Shown: positions 1 through 10,954 of the stretch, one piece after another
Position numbering within the stretch: the first letter of the stretch is position 1
Layout of the letters: the number at the start of each line of letters is the position of its first letter
Origin: Sphingomonas sp. Leaf22
GTDB lineage: Bacteria; Pseudomonadota; Alphaproteobacteria; Sphingomonadales; Sphingomonadaceae
NCBI RefSeq assembly: GCF_001421715.1
Contig: NZ_LMKP01000016.1
Span: 1-54,694, forward strand
Length of the DNA: 54,694 bases
Direction of reading: 5' to 3'
Program-made: the position numbers and the translations under genes
The notes under the pieces: model-generated
Told to the model about the DNA's origin: nothing
The model's input: the letters and a program-made list of their open reading frames with translations, nothing else
Database searches by the model: none

Positions 1-2
1 CC

Positions 3-86
3 AAACGCGCCTCCAAGACCCAACAGATGCTCGAGATCACCCTCGACATCTTCCTCGCCAGAAAACGTCTACAGAGTCCGAAGTGA
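3..86 (+). CDS. 3' end of an unidentified gene (partial)
   Basis: An open frame enters from the left edge and stops at TGA 84-86, giving 27 C-terminal residues (begins KRASKTQQMLEI, ends RKRLQSPK). The basic, amphipathic tail is compatible with a real protein end, but it is too short for me to assign a family. It converges on the minus-strand TonB-dependent receptor. It could also be a chance frame. Confidence 0.3.
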   Translation, partial: KRASKTQQMLEITLDIFLARKRLQSPK

Positions 87-91
87 ACACT

Positions 92-114
92 CCCCCTTGT
101 CAGGGGGGGGGGGG
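92..114. terminator. C5/G5 hairpin with a 12-G tract between converging genes
   Basis: Five C (92-96) can pair with the first five G of an uninterrupted run of 12 G (103-114), with a 6-nt loop. It lies between a plus-strand stop at 86 and the minus-strand stop at 123, where a terminator is expected. There is no T tract. The G run is an unusually long homopolymer and prone to slippage or sequencing error. Confidence 0.35.
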
Positions 115-122
115 AAGAAGCC

Positions 123-2675
123 TCAAAACAGCTTGCGCACCGACAGCTTCACGATCCGCCCGTACGGGTCGAGGAACGACGGCTGGAAGCGGAACGGCAC
201 CGCGCCGTTCCGGTCGCGGACGTCGGGGCGGTCGTTGAGGATATTCTGCACCTCGAACTGGAACGTCGTGCCCTTTGCCCACGCCGCCTTGGGGGCGAGT
301 TGCTGGCCTTCGAGCTGCGAATACAGGCCCATGAACGTCGCCGGGGTGAAGCGCAGGTCGGATGCGGCGATGATGCTGCGAATCCGGGTCGGTGCCTGCC
401 AGAAGATATAGGTGCCCAGCCGCACCGGGCCGTAGGAACCGCCGACATTGCCCTGCAATTCATAGCGCGGCCGGCCGCTATTGCCGTCGAGCGATGCGCC
501 ATCCAGCAGGTCGAGCTGCGACTGGCCGGGGGCGAGCACCAGCCGATCGTCGAGCCGGACGGTCAGGGTGGTGAAGCTCCACAGCATCGGGCGCTGCCGG
601 GGCGGTGGCGGGGGCGGTGCGTCCTTGGCCGGGGGTGTCGGCGCGGGCGGTTTGGGGCCGAGTTGCCCGAAGAACGACCAGCCGGTGGTGATCTTGCGTT
701 CGCGTTCGCGCAGCGCGTTGATCGGGCGCAGGTCGGCGCGCAGCAATTGTCCGGCGGCATCGCGGGGGAACCGTTCGGGAAATGCCGCTTGCAGCGCCGC
801 GGTCGCGCTGCCCGGATAGACCAGCTGATCGGCGATCCGCGTGTCGACATAGGCGAGGTTCAGGCGCAGCTCGCGGCCCTTGATCGGTTGCCAGTCGACG
901 CCGAGGGTGCGGATCTGCCGCTCTTCGGGCGCGAGGTCGATATTGCCGCCGCCGGTCACCGTTATCAACGTGCTGGTGCCGGTCACGAAGTCGAAGAACG
1001 GCGTATTGGGAACGGTGACGATCGGATTGGTCAGCGCCGCGATCGCCGGTGGCGTCTGGGCGGTGTTGATCGATGCGGTGATCTGGATCGGACGCCACGG
1101 ATTCCAGCGCAGCGCGAGGTTGCTGCTGGTCAGGTTGCCATACTCCGATACGCCGGTCAGCCCGAGCGTCGCATTGGCCGAAACCGTGCCGATCGCGTCC
1201 AGCACGCCGCGATCGGCCGAGGTGATCGGCAGGTCGAGACTGGCGCTGCCGCCCGCGATCGTCCGGGTGAGCGATGTCGCCGCCCCGACATTGTCGGCCA
1301 GCCGCCCGGTGCTGTTCGACGTGGCATAGTCGGCGTTCAGGGTCAGCAGCGCCTGTCCGGCGGGCAGATCGAACAGCGGGCCGTTGGCGGTCGCCTTGGC
1401 CGTGGCGGTGTTGGTCAGGGTGCGGCTGCGAACGATGATCCGGCCGGCGGTGGCGACGCGACCGGACAGGTCGTACGGATCGGCACCGGCATCGACCGCC
1501 GCCTGCAACACCGCCGGATCGACGCCGCGATCGACCGAGGCGCGGGCGCGGACGCGGTCGAATTCGCCGCTGACCGTCCACATCCAGCGACCGATTCCGC
1601 CCTGCACGGCCGATCCGGCGTGCAGCGTCAGATTGTCGTTGCGCTGGGTCAGCGCGCCGGCTTCGTCCAGATAGCGATAGAGCATCACGTCGCCGCCAAA
1701 CGGGCTGGCGGGATTGGCGGCGGGCAGGCGCAGTGCGGCCCCCTGCAACCCGGCCAGCGCGAAACCGCGTTGCGCGTCCACGATCAGGTTCAGCGATCCG
1801 GTCAGGGTTTTGCCGATCGGCACGGCATGGGTCATGTCGACCTTCAGCTGGTCGTTGCTGCGGAGCGACAGGAAGGGCGAGAGATCGGTCGCGCGGGTCG
1901 TGCCGGCGGTATAGGCGCTCAGGCTGTCGCGCCGCGCCGGATCGGTCGGCGCGGCGGTGGCGGTGACCGCGCGGCCGGCGAGGCGATCGAGCGCGGGGTC
2001 GATACTGCCGCCGTTCAGCCCGCGCAGATTGCCGGTACGGTCGAACACCGTGTCGCTGTCGATCTGATAGGGGCGTTCATCGGCGAACAGGGGGTTCTGC
2101 CGGTCGTATTTGATCGACAGCAAGGTGCGGCGGTCCCCCTCGATCCGGGTCGTGCCCAGTTCGACGCGCGCGGTGCCGCCGCCGCCATCGGTGGTGGTGC
2201 CCGCCCCCTGTTCGATGGTCAGCGCGCGAAAATGTTTCTTGGTGACGAAATTGACGATGCGGACCGTGGCCGGGAACCCGAACCGCGCCGAATCCTGTTC
2301 GTTCAGGATCTCGGTCCGCTCCAGCGCTTCGGGTGGCAGGGTCTGGATCTCGCGATAGCCGGAGATGCGGCGGCCGTTGAGCAGGAACACCGGTTCGCCG
2401 CCGCTGTTCGACGTGGTCAGTGGTTTGAGCAGTTTCAGCAGGTCGTTGATGCTGGTCACGCCCAAGGCGCGGATCGCCTCCGCGTCCAGCACCGCGACCG
2501 GCGCGGCCTCGCCCAGCGCCGATCCCGGCGGACGCTTGCCGGTAACGACGATGTCGTCCTTGTGCCTGTCGTCGCTGGTCGGTTCGGGATCGTCCTGCGC
2601 CAGTAGCGGGGCAGGGGCCAACACGAATGCCACCCCGGCCAGCATCCGCCAGCCGTCCCGCCCGTATCCCGTCAT
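123..2675 (-). CDS. TonB-dependent outer-membrane receptor
   Basis: This 850-residue protein begins with a signal peptide (hydrophobic stretch roughly 11-26, ending PLLAQ). A short linker and the IVVTGKRPP motif typical of the start of TonB-receptor plug domains follow. The plug (about residues 45-150) is followed by a long beta-rich barrel, and the protein ends in Phe (SVRKLF), as outer-membrane beta-barrels usually do. A proline-rich loop, PPAPTPPAKDAPPPPPPRQR, sits late in the barrel. It lies 91 bp downstream of the halogenase-family gene on the same strand, so the two are probably co-transcribed. The substrate cannot be read from the sequence; association with halogenase-family genes suggests carbohydrate or aromatic-glycoside uptake (inference). 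The N-terminal Met could instead be residue 11 (MLAGVAF). Confidence 0.85.
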   Translation of the reverse strand: MTGYGRDGWRMLAGVAFVLAPAPLLAQDDPEPTSDDRHKDDIVVTGKRPPGSALGEAAPVAVLDAEAIRALGVTSINDLLKLLKPLTTSNSGGEPVFLLNGRRISGYREIQTLPPEALERTEILNEQDSARFGFPATVRIVNFVTKKHFRALTIEQGAGTTTDGGGGTARVELGTTRIEGDRRTLLSIKYDRQNPLFADERPYQIDSDTVFDRTGNLRGLNGGSIDPALDRLAGRAVTATAAPTDPARRDSLSAYTAGTTRATDLSPFLSLRSNDQLKVDMTHAVPIGKTLTGSLNLIVDAQRGFALAGLQGAALRLPAANPASPFGGDVMLYRYLDEAGALTQRNDNLTLHAGSAVQGGIGRWMWTVSGEFDRVRARASVDRGVDPAVLQAAVDAGADPYDLSGRVATAGRIIVRSRTLTNTATAKATANGPLFDLPAGQALLTLNADYATSNSTGRLADNVGAATSLTRTIAGGSASLDLPITSADRGVLDAIGTVSANATLGLTGVSEYGNLTSSNLALRWNPWRPIQITASINTAQTPPAIAALTNPIVTVPNTPFFDFVTGTSTLITVTGGGNIDLAPEERQIRTLGVDWQPIKGRELRLNLAYVDTRIADQLVYPGSATAALQAAFPERFPRDAAGQLLRADLRPINALRERERKITTGWSFFGQLGPKPPAPTPPAKDAPPPPPPRQRPMLWSFTTLTVRLDDRLVLAPGQSQLDLLDGASLDGNSGRPRYELQGNVGGSYGPVRLGTYIFWQAPTRIRSIIAASDLRFTPATFMGLYSQLEGQQLAPKAAWAKGTTFQFEVQNILNDRPDVRDRNGAVPFRFQPSFLDPYGRIVKLSVRKLF

Positions 2676-2766
2676 GCAGCGCGCTCCATCATCGTTGCGA
2701 GCGCGCAGTAGGCAACGTTTCCGACCGGATCGTGGCGAAACGCGGCAACCGCGCGGCGGGGCGATT

Positions 2767-4281
2767 CTATCGGGGGAGTGCCGCGGCGTGCATCGGCAGC
2801 GACCGCGCAGCGCGGCGATAGGCGGCGTGCATGTCGCGCAGCGCGGCTTCGACCGAATCGGCGTTCAGCCGGTCGACGCCCGGTTCGTAGGCGGCGGGCC
2901 ACAGCTCCTGTCCGGTCAGCACCGCCGCCCAGCTGGGAACCGCGAAGATATCGCCCGCCTGCGGGATCAACCGTCCCTGTGCGCGCCACAATTCGATGCG
3001 GTGGGCAAGGCTGTCGGGCACGGTCATCGCCCGCATCGTACGCCAGAAGTCGCTGTCGTCGCGGGTCGTCGCCTTGTAATGCAGCACGACGAAGTCGCGG
3101 ACCGCTTCGAACGCGCGGGCCATGTCGGCATTATAGGCGTCGCGCTCGGCCGGGTGGACGGCGGCACCGGGGAACAGCGCGATCAGCCGCTGGATGCCAT
3201 GCTGGATCAGGTGGATGCTGGTCGATTCGAGCGGTTCGACGAAACCGGCGGCAAGACCCAGCGCGACGACATTGTGCGACCAGGCCTTGCGCCGCATGCC
3301 GGTGGTGAACGACAGCGACCGGACATCGCCGCACGGCTCCCCCGGGACATGGTCGCGCAGCAGGCGTTCGGCATCGTCGGCGGTGGTGAAGCCGCTGGAA
3401 TAGACATGCCCGTTGCCGGTGCGATGCTGCAACGGTATCCGCCACTGCCATCCGGCGGAATGGGCAGTGGCGCGGGTGTAGGGCGGCAGCGGATCGAGCC
3501 GGGTCGTCGGCATCGCCAGTGCGCGGTCCATCGGCAGCCAATGCCGCCAGTCGTGATAGCCGGTCACCAGCGCCCCTTCGATCAGCAGCCCGGCAAACCC
3601 CGAGCAATCGACGAACAGATCGCCGGCGATCGTCCGGCCGTCGTCCAACCGGACCGCAGTGACGTCGCCCGTCCCGCCGTCGCGATCGACCTGTACGACC
3701 CGCCCCTCGTGGCGGACGACGCCCTGTTCCTCGGCGACGCGGCGCAGCAGCGCGGCATAGAGGGTCGCGTCGAAATGATAGGCATGGGCGATATGCGCGA
3801 GCGGGGTGCGGTCGCCCGCCGGCGGGATCCCGAACCGTCCCTCGCGCGCGGTGACGGTGCACATCGAATAATCGGTCAGCCCGGTATCGCCGCCGCGCGC
3901 CCGGTGGCGCAGCCACAGTTGGTGGAATGGCACACCGTGGAAATCCTGTCCCGCCGCGCCGAAGGGATGGAAATAACGCTGCCCGATCCGGCCCCAATCG
4001 ACGAATTCGATGCCGAGTTTGTAGCTGCCCATCGTTTCGCGCAGGAAGCGGTCCTCGGCGATGTCGAGCATGGCGTTGAAGGCACGGATCGGCGGAATGG
4101 TCGCTTCGCCGACGCCGACCGTACCGATCGCGTCGGATTCGATCAGCGTGATATGACGCCCGACCGGTCCGAGCGCGCGCGACAGCGCTGTCGCCGCCAT
4201 CCAGCCTGCCGTTCCCCCACCGACGATAACGACTTGCCGTACTAATGCATCCGTTGTCGACACAGTCGCAGGTTTTGGCAT
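2767..4281 (-). CDS. flavin-dependent tryptophan-halogenase-family protein
   Basis: This 504-residue protein, normal for the family, has the N-terminal FAD-binding motif GGGTAGW (residues 21-27). It has GVGEATIPP near residue 60 and a Lys in GSYKLGIEF (K88) where the halogenase catalytic lysine is expected. The signature WxWxIP appears as GWQWRIP (277-283). These features fit PrnA-type FADH2-dependent halogenases. In sphingomonads, caulobacters and xanthomonads many members of this family sit beside TonB-dependent receptors and have no proven halogenation substrate, so the reaction is uncertain here. It is transcribed with the receptor downstream and divergently from the larger receptor at 4546. 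No flavin reductase gene is adjacent. Confidence 0.85.
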   Translation of the reverse strand: MPKPATVSTTDALVRQVVIVGGGTAGWMAATALSRALGPVGRHITLIESDAIGTVGVGEATIPPIRAFNAMLDIAEDRFLRETMGSYKLGIEFVDWGRIGQRYFHPFGAAGQDFHGVPFHQLWLRHRARGGDTGLTDYSMCTVTAREGRFGIPPAGDRTPLAHIAHAYHFDATLYAALLRRVAEEQGVVRHEGRVVQVDRDGGTGDVTAVRLDDGRTIAGDLFVDCSGFAGLLIEGALVTGYHDWRHWLPMDRALAMPTTRLDPLPPYTRATAHSAGWQWRIPLQHRTGNGHVYSSGFTTADDAERLLRDHVPGEPCGDVRSLSFTTGMRRKAWSHNVVALGLAAGFVEPLESTSIHLIQHGIQRLIALFPGAAVHPAERDAYNADMARAFEAVRDFVVLHYKATTRDDSDFWRTMRAMTVPDSLAHRIELWRAQGRLIPQAGDIFAVPSWAAVLTGQELWPAAYEPGVDRLNADSVEAALRDMHAAYRRAARSLPMHAAALPR

Positions 4282-4323
4282 GGCCCCCTCCTTTGCCGGT
4301 TCAGGATCGAATCACCGGCGGCC

Positions 4324-4356
4324 GATCGTTCGAATATCGTATTATCGGCAACGATC
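4324..4356. promoter_or_regulatory. inverted repeat in the halogenase/receptor divergent promoter region
   Basis: Two 7-bp arms, GATCGTT (4324-4330) and AACGATC (4350-4356), form a perfect inverted repeat with a 19-nt centre in the 264-bp divergent intergenic region. It may be an operator controlling both directions. No regulator gene is adjacent, so this is inference. Confidence 0.25.
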
Positions 4357-4533
4357 TTGCCCGATCCCGGCATGTGGCACGGGTTAGTGCGATATCGATC
4401 CGGCGTCGACCGTCGGGTTCGGCGCACATGCGCAATTGGTAGCGATATCAGCAACCCTTCAGCAACAAATACCGCTTGAAAGTAGGACAAATAGATAATA
4501 GCGATTTGTCATATAGAACATAAAATACAAAAA

Positions 4534-4545
4534 GGGGGGGGTATA
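4534..4545 (+). promoter_or_regulatory. 8-G ribosome-binding region of the large receptor gene
   Basis: The start ATG at 4546 is preceded by AAAAA, eight G (4534-4541) and TATA. The G run must serve as the Shine-Dalgarno element because nothing else resembles one. Because it is a homopolymer, slippage would change the spacing to the start codon. The upstream 70 bp is AT-rich, as expected for a promoter. Confidence 0.45.
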
Positions 4546-7500
4546 ATGCGTCGTTTCACGCTGATGGCGTCGGTCGCCGTCGTGCCAATCATGCTGGCTG
4601 CCGCGCCAGCATTCGCGCAGGTTTCGCCGACCGACAGACCGGTCGGTGCCGATGCCGGCGAAACGGTCGAAGTGCCGGACGCGACCAAGAAGGACGACGA
4701 ACAGTCCGAAATCCTGGTGCGTGGTCTTCGCCGCAGCCTTGCCAGCTCGCAGGCGATCAAGCGCAATTCGGACTCGATCATCGACGTGATCGTCGCCGAC
4801 GATATCGGCAAGCTGCCGGATTACACCGCCGCCGAAAGCCTGGCGCGTATCGCCGGTGTCCAGGTCACCCGCTTCAGCGACGAAGTGAACGGGGTGCTGA
4901 TCCGTGGCCTGCCCGACGTTGCGACGTCGTATAACGGTCGCGAACTGTTCACTGCCGAACTGCGCCGCGTGCAGTTGCAGGATTTTCCGGCACAGGCGAT
5001 CGCCAGCATGGAAGTGTACAAGTCGGGTACCGCCGATCTGGTCGAACCGGGTCTTGCCGGCCTGATCAACGTCCGCACGCGTCGTCCGCTCGACTTCAAC
5101 GGCCGCGTCATCGCCGGCGGCTTCCGCGGTACCTATAATGACCAGAGCCGCAAGTACGATCCGGGCGGCAACGTGCTGATTTCGGACCGCTGGAAGGTGG
5201 GCGACGGCGAAATGGGCCTGCTGGTCAACGCCACTTTCGCACAGTCGCAATATTATAACGGCGTCCGCTACAATGCGAGCTATGTCCGCGATTCCCGTTA
5301 CTCGGACTTCGGTGTGCAGGGAGCGAAGGTTCGCGACAATTTCGACAAGGGCAACGCCAACGGCCTCTTCTTCTTCCCGAACAATGTCGGCCTGTATAAT
5401 GATGGCGGCAAACGGTATCGTCCGTCCGGCAACTTCTCGCTGCAGTATAAACCGAACCCCGACACCGAAATCTATGTAGAGGGCATCTACCAGGGCTATC
5501 GCGGCCGCGGCTATGCCGACAACTTCGACGTGCCGCTGGAGCAATGGGGTCCGAATTCGACCCCACCGGTTTTCACCAACGTCGTGCTGATGGACGGGCA
5601 GTCGTACAACGACATCAAACTGCTTCCCGGCAAGGAGCCGCCCTATGACGTGACGACGGTACCGCAGGCGGTATCGCTGTCAAAGACGTCAGGCTCCGAG
5701 CCGCAGGGCTATCGCAACACGACGCAGGATCAGACCAACACCTATCAGATCGCGACCGGTGCGCGCTGGCAGACCGATCGGGCGACGCTGTCGACCGACC
5801 TCGCCTATAGCCGGAGCCGCTACACCCGCGACAATTACAGTCTCGATTTCCGTACCATCGGCGCAAAGTCGGTCGACGTCGCGTTCAATCGCGATGGTGG
5901 CGTGTCGTTCAACTTTCCGAGCTGGGACCCGTTCAACCCCGCCAACTATATGTTCCGCGGCTATTACGAAGCCACGTACGACGTGAAGGGTGACGACTGG
6001 CAGTGGCGCGGCGACCTGGGTCTCGACACCGACTGGGCGGTTCTGCCCAAGATCCAGTTCGGTCTGCGCGCGACCAAGCATCACAGCGAGCGCACCACCG
6101 ATGGTTCACGCTATGCCGAATTGTCGGCGGCATTGATCCCCTATGCATCGTTGCCGATCGGCGAGCTGTCGAAGACGATCGACCCGTTTCGCGGCAGTGC
6201 ACAGGGCTTCGTCTCGTACCTGCAGCCGCCACGCGCCGGCATTTACGAAAATCGTGCGGCGCTGCGCAAATTCACCTACGACACGCTCGCGCAGCTTGTC
6301 GCGCGTTTCCCGAACGATCAGGGGTATAAGGACCGGCTGGCCGAATGGAGCACCGACACGGTGCAGCCGCCGACGACCTCGGGATGGCAGGCCGACGAAA
6401 GCACCTATGCCGCCTATGCGCAGGGCAAGTATAATTTCGCGCTGGGCGGGCTGGAAATCGATGGCGTCGTCGGCGTTCGCGCCGTCATGACCCACGGCAC
6501 CAGCTTCGGTGTATCGAACATCTGCACCCTGAACGATGGCGGCACGCCGGCCGATCCGCGGGATGACACCTGCATCCGCTCGCTGTCGGAGCGGACCGAG
6601 AAGCAGGACTATCTCGACATCCTGCCCAACGTCAGTGCCCGTTTCAAATTCACGCCGGAACTGCAACTTCGTCTCGGCTATACCAAGACGCGGACCAAGC
6701 CGAATTTCGGCGACCTCAATCCGGCGCTGAACATTCAGCCGGTGATCTACCAGCCGTGCCTCGACCCGACGGCCCCGAACTACAACCCAAACGACACGAC
6801 CAGCTGCCGGATTCCGGGCCGCATCTACCCGAACTATAGCGGGTCGCAGGGCAATCCGTCGCTCAAGCCGTTCACGTCGACGAACTACGACATCAGCCTC
6901 GAATGGTATTTCTCGAAAACGGGCTTCGTCAGCGCGTCGGTGTTCCAGCGGGACATTTTCGGGTTCACGACCGGGGTGCAGCGGTTCCGCAACGATCCGC
7001 AATTCGGCATCCTGTCGTTGTCGAGCCCGATCAACGCGGGTGATGCGAACATCAAGGGCGCGGAAGCCAATTTCCAGACCTTCTTCGACTTCCTGCCGGG
7101 CGCTTTGAGCGGTTTCGGTGTCTCGGGCAACGTCAGCTACCTGACGGGAAAGAACCGTTACCCCAATGGCTACAACCCGAATACCGACACGTTCGAAGGC
7201 GAGGGCGCGTATCTGACCATTCCCGGCCTGTCGAAATGGACGTATAACGCCGCCTTGTTTTACGAGAAGTCGGGTCTCGTCGCCCGCGTCTCGTACAACC
7301 GGCGTTCGGACTGGGTGAACCGGTATAATACCGACCAGTTGAGCGGCTTCCAATATTCGGGTGAATCGACCTATGCCCGCGATCGGCTCGACGCCGGGGC
7401 GAGCTACGACATCAACAAGAACATCACCGTCAGCGCCGATATCGGCAACATCCTGGCGCGACCGTTCCGTAACTATGTCAACTTCCAGCCCGGCCGGTCG

Positions 7501-7569
7501 TCGCCGATCGACGTGCGCGACGAGGGTCGCTACTATGGCGTGGGTCTGCGCTTCCGCTTCGGCGACTGA
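4546..7569 (+). CDS. TonB-dependent receptor, large Xanthomonas/Caulobacter type
   Basis: This 1007-residue outer-membrane receptor has a clear signal peptide (residues 1-25, cut after APAFAQ) and a TonB-box-like stretch, SEILVRGLRRSL, near 55. The plug contains DDIGKLPDYTAAESLARIAGVQVTR, typical of the large TonB-receptor class of Caulobacter, Xanthomonas and sphingomonads. The barrel occupies the remaining roughly 800 residues and ends in GLRFRFGD rather than with a terminal Phe. Such receptors import oligosaccharides or other bulky ligands through TonB-ExbBD energy. It is divergent from the halogenase-family gene, and a strong hairpin terminator follows directly. Together with the smaller receptor it suggests a dedicated uptake locus; the ligand is unknown. 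Confidence 0.9.
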   Translation: MRRFTLMASVAVVPIMLAAAPAFAQVSPTDRPVGADAGETVEVPDATKKDDEQSEILVRGLRRSLASSQAIKRNSDSIIDVIVADDIGKLPDYTAAESLARIAGVQVTRFSDEVNGVLIRGLPDVATSYNGRELFTAELRRVQLQDFPAQAIASMEVYKSGTADLVEPGLAGLINVRTRRPLDFNGRVIAGGFRGTYNDQSRKYDPGGNVLISDRWKVGDGEMGLLVNATFAQSQYYNGVRYNASYVRDSRYSDFGVQGAKVRDNFDKGNANGLFFFPNNVGLYNDGGKRYRPSGNFSLQYKPNPDTEIYVEGIYQGYRGRGYADNFDVPLEQWGPNSTPPVFTNVVLMDGQSYNDIKLLPGKEPPYDVTTVPQAVSLSKTSGSEPQGYRNTTQDQTNTYQIATGARWQTDRATLSTDLAYSRSRYTRDNYSLDFRTIGAKSVDVAFNRDGGVSFNFPSWDPFNPANYMFRGYYEATYDVKGDDWQWRGDLGLDTDWAVLPKIQFGLRATKHHSERTTDGSRYAELSAALIPYASLPIGELSKTIDPFRGSAQGFVSYLQPPRAGIYENRAALRKFTYDTLAQLVARFPNDQGYKDRLAEWSTDTVQPPTTSGWQADESTYAAYAQGKYNFALGGLEIDGVVGVRAVMTHGTSFGVSNICTLNDGGTPADPRDDTCIRSLSERTEKQDYLDILPNVSARFKFTPELQLRLGYTKTRTKPNFGDLNPALNIQPVIYQPCLDPTAPNYNPNDTTSCRIPGRIYPNYSGSQGNPSLKPFTSTNYDISLEWYFSKTGFVSASVFQRDIFGFTTGVQRFRNDPQFGILSLSSPINAGDANIKGAEANFQTFFDFLPGALSGFGVSGNVSYLTGKNRYPNGYNPNTDTFEGEGAYLTIPGLSKWTYNAALFYEKSGLVARVSYNRRSDWVNRYNTDQLSGFQYSGESTYARDRLDAGASYDINKNITVSADIGNILARPFRNYVNFQPGRSSPIDVRDEGRYYGVGLRFRFGD

Positions 7570-7579
7570 GCGCGATGAA

Positions 7580-7616
7580 AAAGGGCCGGCCCTCCGTGTC
7601 GGAGGACCGGCCCTTT
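7580..7616. terminator. strong bidirectional hairpin terminator
   Basis: An AAAGGGCCGG-type left arm with a CCTCC extension (7580-7595) pairs with GGAGGACCGGCCCTTT (7601-7616) around a short loop. A-rich and T-rich flanks make it usable from both strands. It closes the receptor gene ending at 7569 and the converging glycine-zipper gene ending at 7654. Confidence 0.8.
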
Positions 7617-7653
7617 CCCTGACCCCGTTACGCTACCGGGGGTCGGGAACGTC

Positions 7654-8028
7654 TTAGCGGCGGCAGTAGCGGGGGGCGTCCGACTTATCGATCGCCCGGC
7701 CGGCCAGTGCGCCGACGCCACCGCCAAGGATGGTGCCGAGCAGGCGGTTGCCATTGCCACCGACCTGGTTGCCGAGCAGGCCGCCGGCGATCGCGCCGAT
7801 CACCGTGCCGCCGTCGCCATTCTCGCATCCGCGATTGTTGCTGCGGCGGGCATAGTTGCGGTCGTTATAATAGCCGCGGTCGCCGCGATATTCGCGATAG
7901 CTGCGGCCGTCCCGATAGTCCCGCTCGTAGCGGTCCCCGCGCCAGCTCTGTGCCGATGCGGCGGTGGGAGCGGCGGCGGTGGCGACCGTGGCGAGTGCGG
8001 CGGCAGCGAGCGTCAGCTTCTTGAACAT
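7654..8028 (-). CDS. glycine-zipper 2TM-domain envelope protein
   Basis: This 124-residue exported protein has a signal peptide (1-26, ending AASAQS). A charged Arg/Tyr/Asp-rich segment follows (RGDRYERDYRDGRSYREYRG). A glycine zipper (GTVIGAIAGGLLGNQVGG...GTILGGGVGALAGRAID, about 73-114) matches the glycine-zipper 2TM / 17-kDa surface-antigen type. Such proteins sit in the periplasm or outer membrane and are often stress-associated. It converges with the receptor gene at the shared terminator and diverges from gyrB. The function beyond envelope location is unknown. Confidence 0.8.
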   Translation of the reverse strand: MFKKLTLAAAALATVATAAAPTAASAQSWRGDRYERDYRDGRSYREYRGDRGYYNDRNYARRSNNRGCENGDGGTVIGAIAGGLLGNQVGGNGNRLLGTILGGGVGALAGRAIDKSDAPRYCRR

Positions 8029-8191
8029 GGGTCTTCTCCCTCAAATCTGGCGACGGTCCGAAAGTCCCGGGCGGGTGGTCCGTCTGTGATTCGGGGTATG
8101 CGCCGATTCGCTTGAGCCGATACTGAATGCGCCTGTTAGCTGCCGTTCATTATCGGGCCGGAACGGTCGGGGCGCACATGCGGGTTTTGCT

Positions 8192-10694
<2,503 letters not shown>

Positions 10695-10695
10695 T

Positions 10696-10890
10696 GCCGG
10701 TTCGGTGTTTCGGGGAGGCTTCATCCTGGCCCGCCCGCCGGGCGCGGCGGTCGGCGATTTCCTAGACAAGCCGGTCGATCATGGCGGACTGGCGTCCAGC
10801 CGCCCCCTCGCATCGGTCGTGCTGGCGACGGCCATCGTGCTGCTGCTGGCGATCCTGCCGCAGCGCGCGGCGGAGGCGGATCGTGGGTAG
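10696..10890 (+). pseudogene. 3' remnant of a COG4705-family membrane protein gene
   Basis: Directly after the gyrB stop, one frame encodes about 60 residues beginning FRGGFILARPPGAAVGDFLD, then the KPVDHGGL segment and a hydrophobic helix (ASVVLATAIVLLLAILPQR), ending at TAG 10888-10890. This matches my recollection of the C-terminal end of COG4705-type multi-pass membrane proteins (…FILTRPLGATVGDF…KP…GGL…). Those are about 250 residues long with repeated units of this kind. Only the last unit is present, with no plausible start and no upstream part, so the rest appears to have been deleted up to gyrB. The family name is from memory, not from a search. Confidence 0.6.
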
Positions 10891-10922
10891 GCGCTGAAGG
10901 GCAGATCGCCGTGCAAGGTAGG

Positions 10923-10943
10923 ACCGGGAGCGTAATTCCCGGT
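10923..10943. terminator. short palindromic hairpin after the gene remnant
   Basis: ACCGGGA (10923-10929) pairs with TCCCGGT (10937-10943) around a 7-nt loop, just before the minus-strand stop at 10955. It may terminate the gyrB transcript and/or the minus-strand stress gene. There is no T tract. Confidence 0.4.
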
Positions 10944-10954
10944 ACTTCCGGACG

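Noticed and set aside
300..2606. 768-codon plus-strand open frame opposite the first TonB-dependent receptor
   Set aside because: It has the Arg/Gly/Ala-rich, motif-free composition of an antisense shadow of a GC-rich gene. The minus-strand receptor explains the region.
2672..2989. Small minus-strand frame bridging the halogenase and receptor genes
   Set aside because: It overlaps the halogenase C-terminus in another frame and has shadow-like composition.
4459..5544. 361-codon minus-strand open frame over the second receptor's start
   Set aside because: It is the antisense of a clearly coding receptor N-terminus and shows no recognisable domain.
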